Assembly (NCBI GenBank): GCA_002386405.1
Contig: DGIP01000326.1
Location: 1-18,152 of the forward strand
Length of the DNA stretch: 18,152 nucleotides
From: Stenotrophomonas maltophilia
GTDB lineage: Bacteria; Pseudomonadota; Gammaproteobacteria; Xanthomonadales; Xanthomonadaceae
Reading direction: 5' to 3'
This document shows, one piece after another, positions 1-7,082 of the stretch. A program made the position numbers and the translations under genes. Every line of letters starts with the position of its first letter. Within the stretch, counting starts at the first letter, position 1. The notes under the pieces were generated by a model. The model searched no databases. It had not been told where the DNA came from and saw nothing but the letters and a program-made list of their open reading frames with translations.

Positions 1-3
1 CGA

Positions 4-32
4 CCGTTGGTCGTGACCGCGTGAACCAACGG
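4..32. other. inverted repeat at window edge
   Basis: An 8-bp perfect inverted repeat, ccgttggt (4-11) and accaacgg (25-32), is separated by 13 nt. It lies before the first gene and just ahead of a second hairpin. Its role is unclear; it may be part of the 3' end of a gene lying to the left of the window. Confidence 0.4.
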
Positions 33-42
33 AAAACGGAGG

Positions 43-70
43 GCCGGCGGAAACGCCGGCATTTCGCGTT
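43..70 (+). terminator. GAAA-loop hairpin, possible terminator of the gene to the left
   Basis: A 7-bp perfect GC stem (43-49 with 54-60) closes a gaaa tetraloop. It is followed by atttcgcgtt, a weak and interrupted T tract. The stem and stable loop fit an intrinsic terminator for a gene that ends left of the window, but the poor T run makes the call tentative. Confidence 0.4.
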
Positions 71-97
71 TAGACCCCACGCATACGCCACCGGGCC

Positions 98-103
98 TAT
101 GCT
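98..103 (+). promoter_or_regulatory. candidate -10 box (TATGCT) for the DUF2242 lipoprotein gene
   Basis: TATGCT sits 28 nt upstream of the chosen ATG at 132, in a GC-rich stretch where such a hexamer stands out. No convincing -35 hexamer is seen at 16-18 nt spacing, so this rests on the -10 alone. Confidence 0.25.
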
Positions 104-131
104 GGGGCGATCCCCTCCTGCAGGAGCGCCC

Positions 132-824
132 ATGCGGCCTTCCCATGCACTGGCGGCCAGCCTGCTGGCCGTGACCCTCAGCGCCTGCGGCGGCCGCGCG
201 GCCGACAGCACGCTGCTGCGTGAATCCTTCGATTCGGGCGACATGTACTCGCGCAGCGTGCCGGGCACCCCGGCGCAGGCCTGCGAGGCGGCACGGCGCA
301 CGCTGCTGAGCCAAGGCTACGCGATTGCCCGCGCCGATCCGGACGCGGTGGAAGGCAACAAGAATTTCCAGCCACGCGAGGATGAGCATGAGCAGCTGGT
401 GCTGCGTGTCTCATGTGCGGCGCGCGGCGACGAGGCACTGGTGTTCATCAGTGCCGTGCAGGACCGCTATGCGTTGAAGAAGAGCCCCACCTCGGCCAGC
501 GTGGGCGTGGGCGCGCTGGGGTCGGTGTCGCTGCCGTTCGGCAGCAATGACGATTCGCTGGTGAAGGTGGCCAGCAGCACCGTGCAGGACGGCGACTTCT
601 ACCGCCGCTTCTTCACCCGCCTGCAGCAGTACCTGCCGGCAGCCAAGGCCAGCACGCCCGAGCCGGCAGCCGCGCCGGTTCCGCCGGCACCCGCGCCGCC
701 GGTCACCCCGGTGCCCGAGCCGGAGCAGGCGCCGGTTCCTGCATCGGTCCCGGTACCGTCTGCCACACCCATACCGGCGCCGCCTGCGGTTCCAGCCAGC
801 GATACCCCTGGCGACGCGCACTGA
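132..824 (+). CDS. DUF2242-type lipoprotein with proline-rich tail
   Basis: This 230-residue protein has a lipoprotein signal peptide: hydrophobic residues 6-16, then the lipobox LSAC with Cys19 as the lipidation site. The start at 132 is preferred over upstream in-frame starts because it puts the signal peptide at the N terminus and follows an AGGAG at 122-126. Residues 25-168 form the conserved part, including SLLRESFDS-like and YALKKS...GVGALGSVSLPF-like stretches that I recognise from DUF2242 proteins of xanthomonads. Residues 175-226 are a low-complexity Pro/Ala/Val tail (repeated PVP, PAP, PEP), probably extended and able to reach across the periplasm or cell wall. No function is known for the family. 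It is the first of three co-directional genes, ending 13 nt before the next. Confidence 0.75.
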   Translation: MRPSHALAASLLAVTLSACGGRAADSTLLRESFDSGDMYSRSVPGTPAQACEAARRTLLSQGYAIARADPDAVEGNKNFQPREDEHEQLVLRVSCAARGDEALVFISAVQDRYALKKSPTSASVGVGALGSVSLPFGSNDDSLVKVASSTVQDGDFYRRFFTRLQQYLPAAKASTPEPAAAPVPPAPAPPVTPVPEPEQAPVPASVPVPSATPIPAPPAVPASDTPGDAH

Positions 825-837
825 GCGGACGCGGAGC

Positions 838-2124
838 ATGCCGGGCAGGGGCCGTCATCCATCGCGCAGGTGGCGCGCCGTGGGCGTCCTGCTGGCAACG
901 ATGATCGCCCTGCTTCCGGCCGCGGAGGGGCGCACCGACCCGGGCAGCTGCGTGCAGACGCTGATCGAACGCCTTGGCTGGCAGCTCCAGGATGCTGACA
1001 TCGCCGCGCCGCGCGTGCACGGCGGCCCCGTCTGCGAGCGGGCCGACCTGCCCCAGGCGCAGGCGGCCGGCGATCTGCGCGTGCAGCTGCCGCGTGCATG
1101 GCCCACCGCCCAGCGCGAGCGCTTCCTGCAGACCCTGCTGGACGATCCGGCGACCGTGTGCGCCTACGCCTTCGAACTGGGCAAGGCCACCCGCCGCGCC
1201 GCCACGCGGCTGCAGGACAACCCCGGATACCGTTTTTCGGCGCTGCAGCTCGGGTGGATCGGATTTGGTCCCGGCGGTGCACGCGCGCAGGGCTGGGAAG
1301 GCTTCCGCAGCTTCGGCCGCGGCTACCAGCCGCAGGGGGCCAACAGCGCGGCCGTGCAGGCCTTCTATGCCGGCCGGGTGCGCAGCGAATGCGGTGTCGG
1401 CCGGCAGGTGGCGCAGCTGGCCACCCAGCGCGAGCTCTATGGCGATGCCGCGTTCGATACAGCGTTCACCCCCGGCGAACTGTCGATCGGTACCTTCCTG
1501 ACCCTGCACGACACCGACAGCATCCTGCTCGGCCACCACGCTGGCGAGTTCTTCGCCGACGGCAAGGCGGTGCGGACCTCGCGGCGCGGGCGCCAGGCGT
1601 TCGTCGGCGCGCCGGGCTTCATCGAGCATGTGTTCGATCCGGTGTACCTGGACGACATCAACAACCAGGCCGAGAACTTCGTCATCGTCGATGTGGGCGA
1701 GGCTGCCGCCGAGGCGCTCCGCGTGCACGAGGGCTTTGCCTACTACGACCGCATCAACCGGCGCATCTGGGAGGTGGCCGGGCGCATGCCGGGGCCGGGG
1801 CTGCGTCGCTTCGAACGGCTGCTGGCCGAGCGCGACCCGGTGCTGCGCGCCGCGCTGCCGGCCGACCAGCAGCCGCTGCTGGCTGAACTGGACGCGCTGC
1901 TGGACGATCCGTTCTACCGGGAGTTCGTGATTTATGTGCACCCACGCGGTATACGTCCGGTGGGCTATCACATCGCACGCCTGCTCGACCGCAATCCGCG
2001 CACGCCGTTCGCGTTCGAGCTGGGCCTGCACAACCTGCATACCACGCTGTACCACCGCTGGATCCAGACGCAGCTCCAGCAGTGCGCCGCAGCGTCAACG
2101 TATTCGCAACCCGAGCAAAGGTGA
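838..2124 (+). CDS. exported Tgl-like protein, putative protein-glutamine transglutaminase fold
   Basis: This 428-residue protein starts with a basic N terminus and hydrophobic residues 15-28, consistent with export. It resembles no abundant family at first sight. Its middle (about 107-300) matches, from memory, the order of landmarks in Bacillus subtilis spore transglutaminase Tgl: FEL near residue 112, AFYA (175-178) followed by Glu184-Cys185, LYGDAAFDTAF (200-210, compare Tgl's IGEDKFNASF), GHH (232-234), AEN (278-280) and His297. Tgl uses a Cys with an adjacent Glu, a second Glu in GEN, and a His, so E184/C185, E279 and H297 are the predicted active-site residues. Regions 1-106 and 300-428 have no Tgl counterpart; Tgl is about 245 residues. 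If correct, it would crosslink or deamidate Gln side chains outside the cytoplasm. The start has GGAG at 833-836 very close to the ATG, so a slightly later start is possible. Coding is certain, the family is an inference. Confidence 0.6.
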   Translation: MPGRGRHPSRRWRAVGVLLATMIALLPAAEGRTDPGSCVQTLIERLGWQLQDADIAAPRVHGGPVCERADLPQAQAAGDLRVQLPRAWPTAQRERFLQTLLDDPATVCAYAFELGKATRRAATRLQDNPGYRFSALQLGWIGFGPGGARAQGWEGFRSFGRGYQPQGANSAAVQAFYAGRVRSECGVGRQVAQLATQRELYGDAAFDTAFTPGELSIGTFLTLHDTDSILLGHHAGEFFADGKAVRTSRRGRQAFVGAPGFIEHVFDPVYLDDINNQAENFVIVDVGEAAAEALRVHEGFAYYDRINRRIWEVAGRMPGPGLRRFERLLAERDPVLRAALPADQQPLLAELDALLDDPFYREFVIYVHPRGIRPVGYHIARLLDRNPRTPFAFELGLHNLHTTLYHRWIQTQLQQCAAASTYSQPEQR

Positions 2125-2127
2125 GTC

Positions 2128-3033
2128 ATGGAAATTGCAATGATTGGATTGGGGCGCATGGGCGCCAACATGGCCGAGCGGCTGCACCGCGGCGGCCACC
2201 GCGTGATCGGCGTGGACCCCGGTGAAGCGGCCCGAACCAGCGCCGCTGCGCGCGGCTTCGAAGTGAGCGCAACGGCGGCCGAAGCACTGGCGAAGCTGTC
2301 GGTGCCGCGCGTGGTGTGGCTGATGGTGCCGGCCGGCGAGGTGGTCGACCAGACCCTGGCCGCGTTGTCGCCGCACTTGTCCGAGGGCGACGTGGTGATC
2401 GACGGCGGCAACTCGTACTACAAGGATTCGATGCGCCGCGCCACGCAGCTGCTCGAAGAAGACGTGACCTACCTCGACTGCGGCACCAGCGGTGGCGTGT
2501 GGGGCCTGCAGGAAGGCTACAGCCTGATGATCGGTGGCGACGCCGCGGCCGTCGAGCGCGTCGGTGCGATCTTCCGCACCCTGGCCCCGGCCGAGGATCG
2601 CGGCTGGGTCCACGCGGGGCCGAGCGGGGCAGGGCACTTCTGCAAGATGGTCCACAACGGCATCGAGTACGGAATGATGCAGGCCTACGCCGAAGGCTTC
2701 GCGCTGATGCAGCGCAAGACCGAGTTCAACCTCGACCTGGGCCAGGTCGCAGCGGCCTGGCAGCACGGCAGCGTGGTGCGTTCGTGGCTGCTGGACCTGA
2801 GTGCCGACGCGTTGGCACGCAACCCGCAGCTGGACGGTATCGCGCCGTTCGTGCCCGATTCCGGCGAAGGCCGCTGGACCGTGGCCGAAGCCATCGATCT
2901 GGACGTCTCCGCGCCGGTGATCACCCTGTCGCTGCTGGAGCGGCTGCGCTCACGCGAAAAGAATTCCTTCAGCGACCGCATGCTCTCCGCACTGCGCAAC
3001 CAGTTCGGCGGCCACGCGATGGTCAAGGAATAG
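2128..3033 (+). CDS. gnd: 6-phosphogluconate dehydrogenase, decarboxylating, short form
   Basis: This 301-residue enzyme oxidises and decarboxylates 6-phosphogluconate to ribulose 5-phosphate in the cytoplasmic pentose phosphate pathway. The Rossmann motif GLGRMG is at 7-12, DGGNSYYKD at 92-100 and the substrate loop GTSGG at 119-123. The catalytic stretch KMVHNGIEYG is at 173-182, giving Lys173, His176, Asn177 and Glu180 as the counterparts of K183, H186, N187 and E190 of the sheep enzyme. RNQFGGHA near the C terminus supplies further substrate contacts. At about 300 residues it is the short form, not the roughly 470-residue one. The second beta strand ends in Asp30 (VDP), which in this fold usually favours NAD+ over NADP+; that is an inference. 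AGGTGAG overlapping the upstream stop serves as the RBS, and the 3-nt gap suggests coupling to the Tgl-like gene. Confidence 0.93.
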   Translation: MEIAMIGLGRMGANMAERLHRGGHRVIGVDPGEAARTSAAARGFEVSATAAEALAKLSVPRVVWLMVPAGEVVDQTLAALSPHLSEGDVVIDGGNSYYKDSMRRATQLLEEDVTYLDCGTSGGVWGLQEGYSLMIGGDAAAVERVGAIFRTLAPAEDRGWVHAGPSGAGHFCKMVHNGIEYGMMQAYAEGFALMQRKTEFNLDLGQVAAAWQHGSVVRSWLLDLSADALARNPQLDGIAPFVPDSGEGRWTVAEAIDLDVSAPVITLSLLERLRSREKNSFSDRMLSALRNQFGGHAMVKE

Positions 3034-3034
3034 G

Positions 3035-4078
3035 TTACCGAAGATCCACGCGCCGGCCGCTGTCGGCGCTTTCGCGGCCTGCTTCGAGCAGCCGCATCAG
3101 TTGCAATGCTTCTTCAGTACTGACCGGCGCTTGGCCTTCGCCGCGAATCGCATCGCGGAACGCCGCGTAGAACCGGCGGTAATCGCCCACGGCGTTGTCC
3201 ACGCTGTGGCGATGTGCCTTCCCGTCGGCATCCACCTGCACCCGCTGCCCATGCTGCGGGTCCAGGCCCCAGCCCGGTGCGCCCGGGGCGATGCCTTGGC
3301 GCAGCTGGTCTTCCTGCACATCCAGGCCGTCCTTGAGGTAACTGCCGGCGCTGCCATGCACGGCAAAGCGCGGTGCCGACGCGGCCACCAGCGAACCGGC
3401 GTGCACGATCGCGCGCATTGCAGGGTAGTGCAGCACCGCATGGAAGTAATCGTCACTGCGCGCGCCGTCGCGCTGCGCGGTGATGTCGGCAGTGATCGCC
3501 TCGGGCCAGCCGAACAGCTGCAGCATCTGGTCCAGCAGGTGCGGGCCCAGGTCCATCCACAATCCGCTGCCCGGTGCATCGCTCTCGCGCCAGCGGTCGC
3601 GCACCTGCGGCCGGTAACGGTCGAAGTGCGAATGGACTTCCGCGATGCGTCCCAGCGTGCCTGCCGCCAGCAGGCCGCGCAGCGTGAGGAAGTCGGCATC
3701 GAAGCGCCGGTTCTGGAACACGCACACCACGCGCCCGGCCTCGCGCGCGGCATCGACTACCGCCTCCGCTTCGGCCGTGCTCAAGGCAAACGGCTTGTCG
3801 ACCAGCACATGCTTGCCCGCACGCAATGCCGCCAGTGCCAGTGGTGCATGCTGTTCATTGGGCGTGGCGATCACCACCGCATCCACCGCCGGGTCGGCCA
3901 GCAGCGGCGCCACGTCCGCGTGGATGTGCACATCGGTGAAGCTGCGCAGCAGCCGCTCGCGTTGCGAACTGACGATGCTGTGCAGGGCCAGGCCCGGCGT
4001 GTGCTGGATCAGTGGCGCATGGAAAACGCTTCCAGCCAGTCCGTATCCGATCAATCCCACCTGCGCGATCGTCGCCAT
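3035..4078 (-). CDS. Gfo/Idh/MocA-family oxidoreductase (YdgJ-like)
   Basis: This 347-residue NAD(P)-dependent oxidoreductase has the N-terminal Rossmann motif GYGLAG at 11-16, followed by SVFHAPLI, typical of the YdgJ branch. DKP (94-96) gives the conserved family Lys95, and DLGPHLLDQ (176-184) carries the catalytic-site His180. The C-terminal half is the family's open-faced beta-sheet domain. The substrate cannot be named; relatives act on sugars, inositols or polyols. The start at 4078 is chosen because the conserved fold begins there and AGGTG lies just upstream; 55 further in-frame codons upstream look non-coding. Its stop lies one base from the gnd stop, so the two genes converge with no visible terminator between them. 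Confidence 0.88.
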   Translation of the reverse strand: MATIAQVGLIGYGLAGSVFHAPLIQHTPGLALHSIVSSQRERLLRSFTDVHIHADVAPLLADPAVDAVVIATPNEQHAPLALAALRAGKHVLVDKPFALSTAEAEAVVDAAREAGRVVCVFQNRRFDADFLTLRGLLAAGTLGRIAEVHSHFDRYRPQVRDRWRESDAPGSGLWMDLGPHLLDQMLQLFGWPEAITADITAQRDGARSDDYFHAVLHYPAMRAIVHAGSLVAASAPRFAVHGSAGSYLKDGLDVQEDQLRQGIAPGAPGWGLDPQHGQRVQVDADGKAHRHSVDNAVGDYRRFYAAFRDAIRGEGQAPVSTEEALQLMRLLEAGRESADSGRRVDLR

Positions 4079-4105
4079 GTGTGCACCTGATGCGTTGTGT
4101 CGCGT

Positions 4106-4134
4106 AAGAATAATTGCAAATGATGCAGTGCGGA
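4106..4134 (-). promoter_or_regulatory. AT-rich promoter candidate for the oxidoreductase gene
   Basis: This AT-rich island in the 170-nt divergent spacer reads on the minus strand as TTTCCG, 18 nt, then TATTCT, about 30 nt before the start codon at 4078. It is a plausible but weak sigma-70-type promoter. The same island could also serve the divergent BON gene. Confidence 0.25.
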
Positions 4135-4152
4135 AACCTGAACTGTTGGGGT

Positions 4153-4169
4153 TGAACCTGAGCGGTTCA
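4153..4169. promoter_or_regulatory. operator-like inverted repeat upstream of the BON gene
   Basis: TGAACC and GGTTCA form a perfect 6-bp inverted repeat with a 5-nt spacer, about 80 nt before the BON-protein start codon. The size and spacing fit a dimeric regulator's site, or chance. TTGAAC at 4152-4157 inside it could also be a -35 element. Confidence 0.25.
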
Positions 4170-4248
4170 CGGCAACGTGATCTTGCAGCGACGTGCTGTC
4201 CACGCCTCGCCGCCGACACTGGGCCCACTAACCAGGGAGACACCGCAC

Positions 4249-4626
4249 ATGACCAACACTACCCGTAATCTGCTTGCTGCTTCGCTCGCTTTCGGCATGC
4301 TGCTGGGCACCTCGGCGGCCATGGCCAAGGATCCGCCGAAGACCACCGACAAGGCCGCCATGACCCATGCGGACATGCATGATTCGGACGAGCCGGTCAC
4401 CGACACCTGGATCACCACCAAGGTCAAGAGTGACCTGCTGGCCAGCAGCAACGTTCCCGGCACTGAAGTAAAGGTGGAAACGGTGAACGGCGTGGTATCG
4501 CTGTCGGGCACCGTGGCGACCAAGGCCGAGCATGACAAGGCCGTTGCCAAGGCCAAGATGATCAAGGGCGTCAAGAGTGTAGACGCCAGTGCACTGAAGG
4601 TCTCCGCGGCCGCTGCCAAGCGCTGA
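4249..4626 (+). CDS. exported BON-domain protein (OsmY-like)
   Basis: This 125-residue protein has a clear Sec signal peptide: TRN, then hydrophobic residues 8-20, with cleavage predicted after AMA at residue 26. A short charged linker with His and Asp residues (about 27-47) leads to one BON domain at about 50-118. It contains TDTWITTKVKSDLL and the core VNGVVSLSGTV. BON domains are thought to bind phospholipid or envelope components, and OsmY-type proteins are periplasmic stress proteins. This one has a single BON domain, unlike two-domain OsmY. The start at 4249 is supported by AGGGAGA at 4234-4240 and by the signal peptide. The gene is transcribed alone: it is divergent from the oxidoreductase and closed by a strong terminator 27 nt after its stop. 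Confidence 0.88.
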   Translation: MTNTTRNLLAASLAFGMLLGTSAAMAKDPPKTTDKAAMTHADMHDSDEPVTDTWITTKVKSDLLASSNVPGTEVKVETVNGVVSLSGTVATKAEHDKAVAKAKMIKGVKSVDASALKVSAAAAKR

Positions 4627-4652
4627 TCCGCGACAGCACCGCACAGACACCG

Positions 4653-4679
4653 GGGCGCGCCGTCAGGCGCGCCCTTTTT
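4653..4679 (+). terminator. intrinsic terminator after the BON gene
   Basis: A 9-bp perfect stem (4653-4661 with 4666-4674) closes a gtca loop and is followed directly by ttttt. It is placed 27 nt after the BON stop codon and isolates that gene from the signalling operon. Confidence 0.9.
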
Positions 4680-4731
4680 AGTGTGCCGTAACCGCTGTCC
4701 GGTCCTGTCCCGTATTCACGTTGGTGTGGAG

Positions 4732-4737
4732 TATATT
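4732..4737 (+). promoter_or_regulatory. candidate -10 box for the signalling operon
   Basis: TATATT is a near-consensus -10 hexamer in an otherwise GC-rich 139-nt leader between the terminator and the kinase start at 4819. No good -35 is seen at standard spacing, so an activator-dependent promoter or chance are both possible. Confidence 0.3.
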
Positions 4738-4818
4738 CAGGACTTCGCCCCTGTCGGCGTCGCTCCTGCACGGGGGCGTACCGGCGGGGAGGGGGAGCAT
4801 GCAAGCCAACGAGGGTCT

Positions 4819-6642
4819 ATGGCACTGGTTTTCAGTGATGAACTCTGGGACCGCTGGCGGTTGCCGGCCCTCGGCCTCGCGGCCGTGGCCATCATCGTGG
4901 TGCCATGGCTGACCCTGCGCCGACTCTCCGACGAGAACCTCGACGCGATGCGCTGGGTGACCCACACCCAGGACGTCGGCGTCGCCGTGTATCAGTTGCA
5001 GGCGGACGTGCGCGACGTGGAATCGGCGGCGCTGACGCTGTCCAAGGGCATCGATGCGCCCGGGCTGCGCGAGCGGCTTGGCCAGGCCCGCCACATTCCG
5101 GCACGGCTGGCGCGGCTGACCGAGCTGACCCGCGACAATCCCGAACAGCTGGTGCGCATCGGCCGCATCCAGTCGCTGCTGGACCGGCGCATGGAACTGG
5201 CCGCCGAGCTGGCCCGTTCCAGCCCCGACGGCGACCAGCGCCAACTGGTACAGGACCTGACCACCCGCTATCCGATCCGCGGCCTGATCGAGGAACTGCA
5301 GGACCGCGAGGAAGAACTGCTGGCCCAGCGTTCGGCGGTGTTCGCCCAGCAGCAGCGCCAGAGCGAGCTGGTCTCGTGGACCGCGCTGGTCGTCCAGCTG
5401 CTGCTGCTCGGCCTGGTGTTGTGGCTGCTGCATCGGCAGATCCTGCACCGCGCCACCGCCGAGCGGGCCACGCGGCGCGCCTCGGCGCGCGCGGCATCGG
5501 TACTGCATACCGTGCGGGAGCCGATCGTGCTGCTTGACCGCGAACTGAAGGTGCAGCTGCACAACCCGGCGTTCTCGGAGTTGTATGGCCTGCACGATGA
5601 CGCGACCACCGACGGCCGTGCCCTGGAATCCCTGGGCGAGGGTGCCTGGAGCGATCCGGCGGTGCAGCAGCGGCTGATGGATGTGCTGCTGCGTGGCCGC
5701 GAGCTGTGGGACTTCGAACACGAACAGCGCACCGACGATGACCAGGTGCGCACCATGCTGATCAACGCCCGGCGCATGCCGCTGCCGGACCGCGACGACG
5801 AAGTGGTGCTGATGACGGTCACCGACGTGACCGTGCAGCGTGCGGTGCAGCAGCGCGTGGAAGAACTGAACCGCCAGCTGGAAGGCAAGGTGGAGCAGGT
5901 GTCGGAGGTCAACCGCGAGCTGGAAGCCTTCAGCTATTCGGTGTCGCACGATCTGCGCGCCCCGCTGCGCCACGTGGCCGGCTTCTCGGACAAACTGGCC
6001 CGGCACCTGGGCGAGGGCGCGGACGAGAAATCGCGCCACTACCTGGACGTCATTGCCGGCTCGGCGCGACGCATGGCGGCCCTGATCGACGACCTGCTGG
6101 TGTATTCGCGCCTGGGTCGCGCGGCGATGCGGCTGCAGGCGGTGGACATGCAGTCGCTGGTGGCCGATACCCGCGCGCTGCTGGATGCCAATCTGAAAAG
6201 CGAGGCCGAGCACGGCGGCGCGGCGCGGCGCATCGAATGGAAGATCGCACCGCTTCCGATCCTCGTCTGCGACGACAACATGATGCGGCAGCTGTGGCTG
6301 AACCTGCTCGGCAACGCGGTGAAGTACTCGGCCAACGCCCATCCGGCGCGGATTGCGGTGGAGTACGAACGCCAGCCCGATGGCAGCCACCTGTTCAGCG
6401 TGCGCGACAACGGTGCCGGCTTCGACATGGCCTACGCCGACAAGCTGTTCGGCGTGTTCCAGCGCCTGCACAAGGCCAGCGAGTATTCCGGCACCGGCAT
6501 CGGCCTGGCCAGCGTGCGCCGGGTGCTCGCCCGCCACGGCGGCCGCATCTGGGCCGAAGCGGCGGTGGACCAGGGCGCCACGTTCCACTTCCTTCTTCCT
6601 TCCTCCCTCGACGCACTCAACAACAAAGGCCCCGTCGCATGA
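4819..6642 (+). CDS. membrane sensor histidine kinase (periplasmic sensor-PAS-HisKA-HATPase)
   Basis: This 607-residue inner-membrane kinase has TM1 at about 15-33, a helical periplasmic region (34-186) of the kind called CHASE3, and TM2 at about 187-204. A PAS domain follows (about 228-340, with EPIVLLDRELKV and NPAFSELYG). A coiled coil leads into HisKA, where FSYSVSHDLRAPLRH places the phosphorylated His at 377. The ATPase domain has the N box NLLGNAVKYS (about 495-504), DNGAG (531-535) and GTGIGLA (558-564). The LEAFSYSVSHDLRAPLRH box is typical of bacteriophytochrome-like kinases, but no phytochrome chromophore domain is present. The start at 4819 follows GAGGG and places TM1 properly; an ATG at 4799 is in another frame. 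The stop overlaps the next start (ATGA), so kinase and regulator are translationally coupled. The stimulus is unknown. Confidence 0.9.
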   Translation: MALVFSDELWDRWRLPALGLAAVAIIVVPWLTLRRLSDENLDAMRWVTHTQDVGVAVYQLQADVRDVESAALTLSKGIDAPGLRERLGQARHIPARLARLTELTRDNPEQLVRIGRIQSLLDRRMELAAELARSSPDGDQRQLVQDLTTRYPIRGLIEELQDREEELLAQRSAVFAQQQRQSELVSWTALVVQLLLLGLVLWLLHRQILHRATAERATRRASARAASVLHTVREPIVLLDRELKVQLHNPAFSELYGLHDDATTDGRALESLGEGAWSDPAVQQRLMDVLLRGRELWDFEHEQRTDDDQVRTMLINARRMPLPDRDDEVVLMTVTDVTVQRAVQQRVEELNRQLEGKVEQVSEVNRELEAFSYSVSHDLRAPLRHVAGFSDKLARHLGEGADEKSRHYLDVIAGSARRMAALIDDLLVYSRLGRAAMRLQAVDMQSLVADTRALLDANLKSEAEHGGAARRIEWKIAPLPILVCDDNMMRQLWLNLLGNAVKYSANAHPARIAVEYERQPDGSHLFSVRDNGAGFDMAYADKLFGVFQRLHKASEYSGTGIGLASVRRVLARHGGRIWAEAAVDQGATFHFLLPSSLDALNNKGPVA

Positions 6643-7079
6643 CCGCTCTCCGCACCATCCTGCTTGCCGAGGACAGCCCCGCCGATGCTGAAATGGCCAT
6701 CGATGCCCTGAAGGAAGCGCGCCTGGCCAACCCCATCGTGCACGTCGAGGACGGCGTGGAAGCGATGGACTACCTGCTGCGCCGCGGTGCCTTCGCCAAC
6801 CGCGAGGAAGGCCTGCCGGCGGTGCTGCTGCTGGATATCAAGATGCCGCGCATGGACGGGCTGGAAGTGCTGCGCCAGATCCGCAGTGCCGAGGAGCTCA
6901 AGCGGCTGCCGGTGGTGATCCTGTCGTCCTCGCGCGAGGAGAGCGACCTGGCCCGCAGCTGGGACCTGGGCGTCAATGCCTATGTGGTCAAACCGGTGGA
7001 CGTGGACCAGTTCTTCGGTGCCGTGCAGACGCTCGGCAAGTTCTGGGCGCTGATCAACCAGGCTCCGGAGGTCGAATAA
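6639..7079 (+). CDS. single-domain response regulator (Rcp1/CheY-like)
   Basis: This 146-residue protein is one receiver domain with no output domain. The acidic pocket Glu11-Asp12 (LAEDSPAD), phospho-acceptor Asp66 (LLLDIKMPRMDGLEVL), Ser96-98 switch position and Lys118 (VVKP) are all present. The AEDSPADAE start, the REEGLPAVLLLD loop and an extended C-terminal helix are typical of the Rcp1 group that partners phytochrome-like kinases. It is therefore the likely phosphate acceptor of the kinase it overlaps by 4 nt. It may shuttle phosphate to another protein, or act by protein contact as CheY does. Only 3 nt separate it from the next gene, whose RBS (GGAGG at 7067-7071) lies inside this coding region. 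Confidence 0.92.
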   Translation: MTALRTILLAEDSPADAEMAIDALKEARLANPIVHVEDGVEAMDYLLRRGAFANREEGLPAVLLLDIKMPRMDGLEVLRQIRSAEELKRLPVVILSSSREESDLARSWDLGVNAYVVKPVDVDQFFGAVQTLGKFWALINQAPEVE

Positions 7080-7082
7080 CCC

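Noticed and set aside
4106..4128. AT-rich stretch resembling a Fur box
   Set aside because: Only about a third of positions fit the 19-bp Fur consensus and neither neighbouring gene is an iron gene.
4799..4912. Small plus-strand ORF starting at an ATG after a GGGGGAG sequence, overlapping the kinase start
   Set aside because: It has a good-looking RBS but runs out of frame into the kinase gene and stops after 38 residues with no recognisable features. A leader peptide is possible but not supported.
4678..6588. Long open frame antisense to the histidine kinase
   Set aside because: His/Gln/Val-rich shadow with no family signature; the plus strand has intact HisKA and HATPase motifs and ATGA coupling to the regulator.
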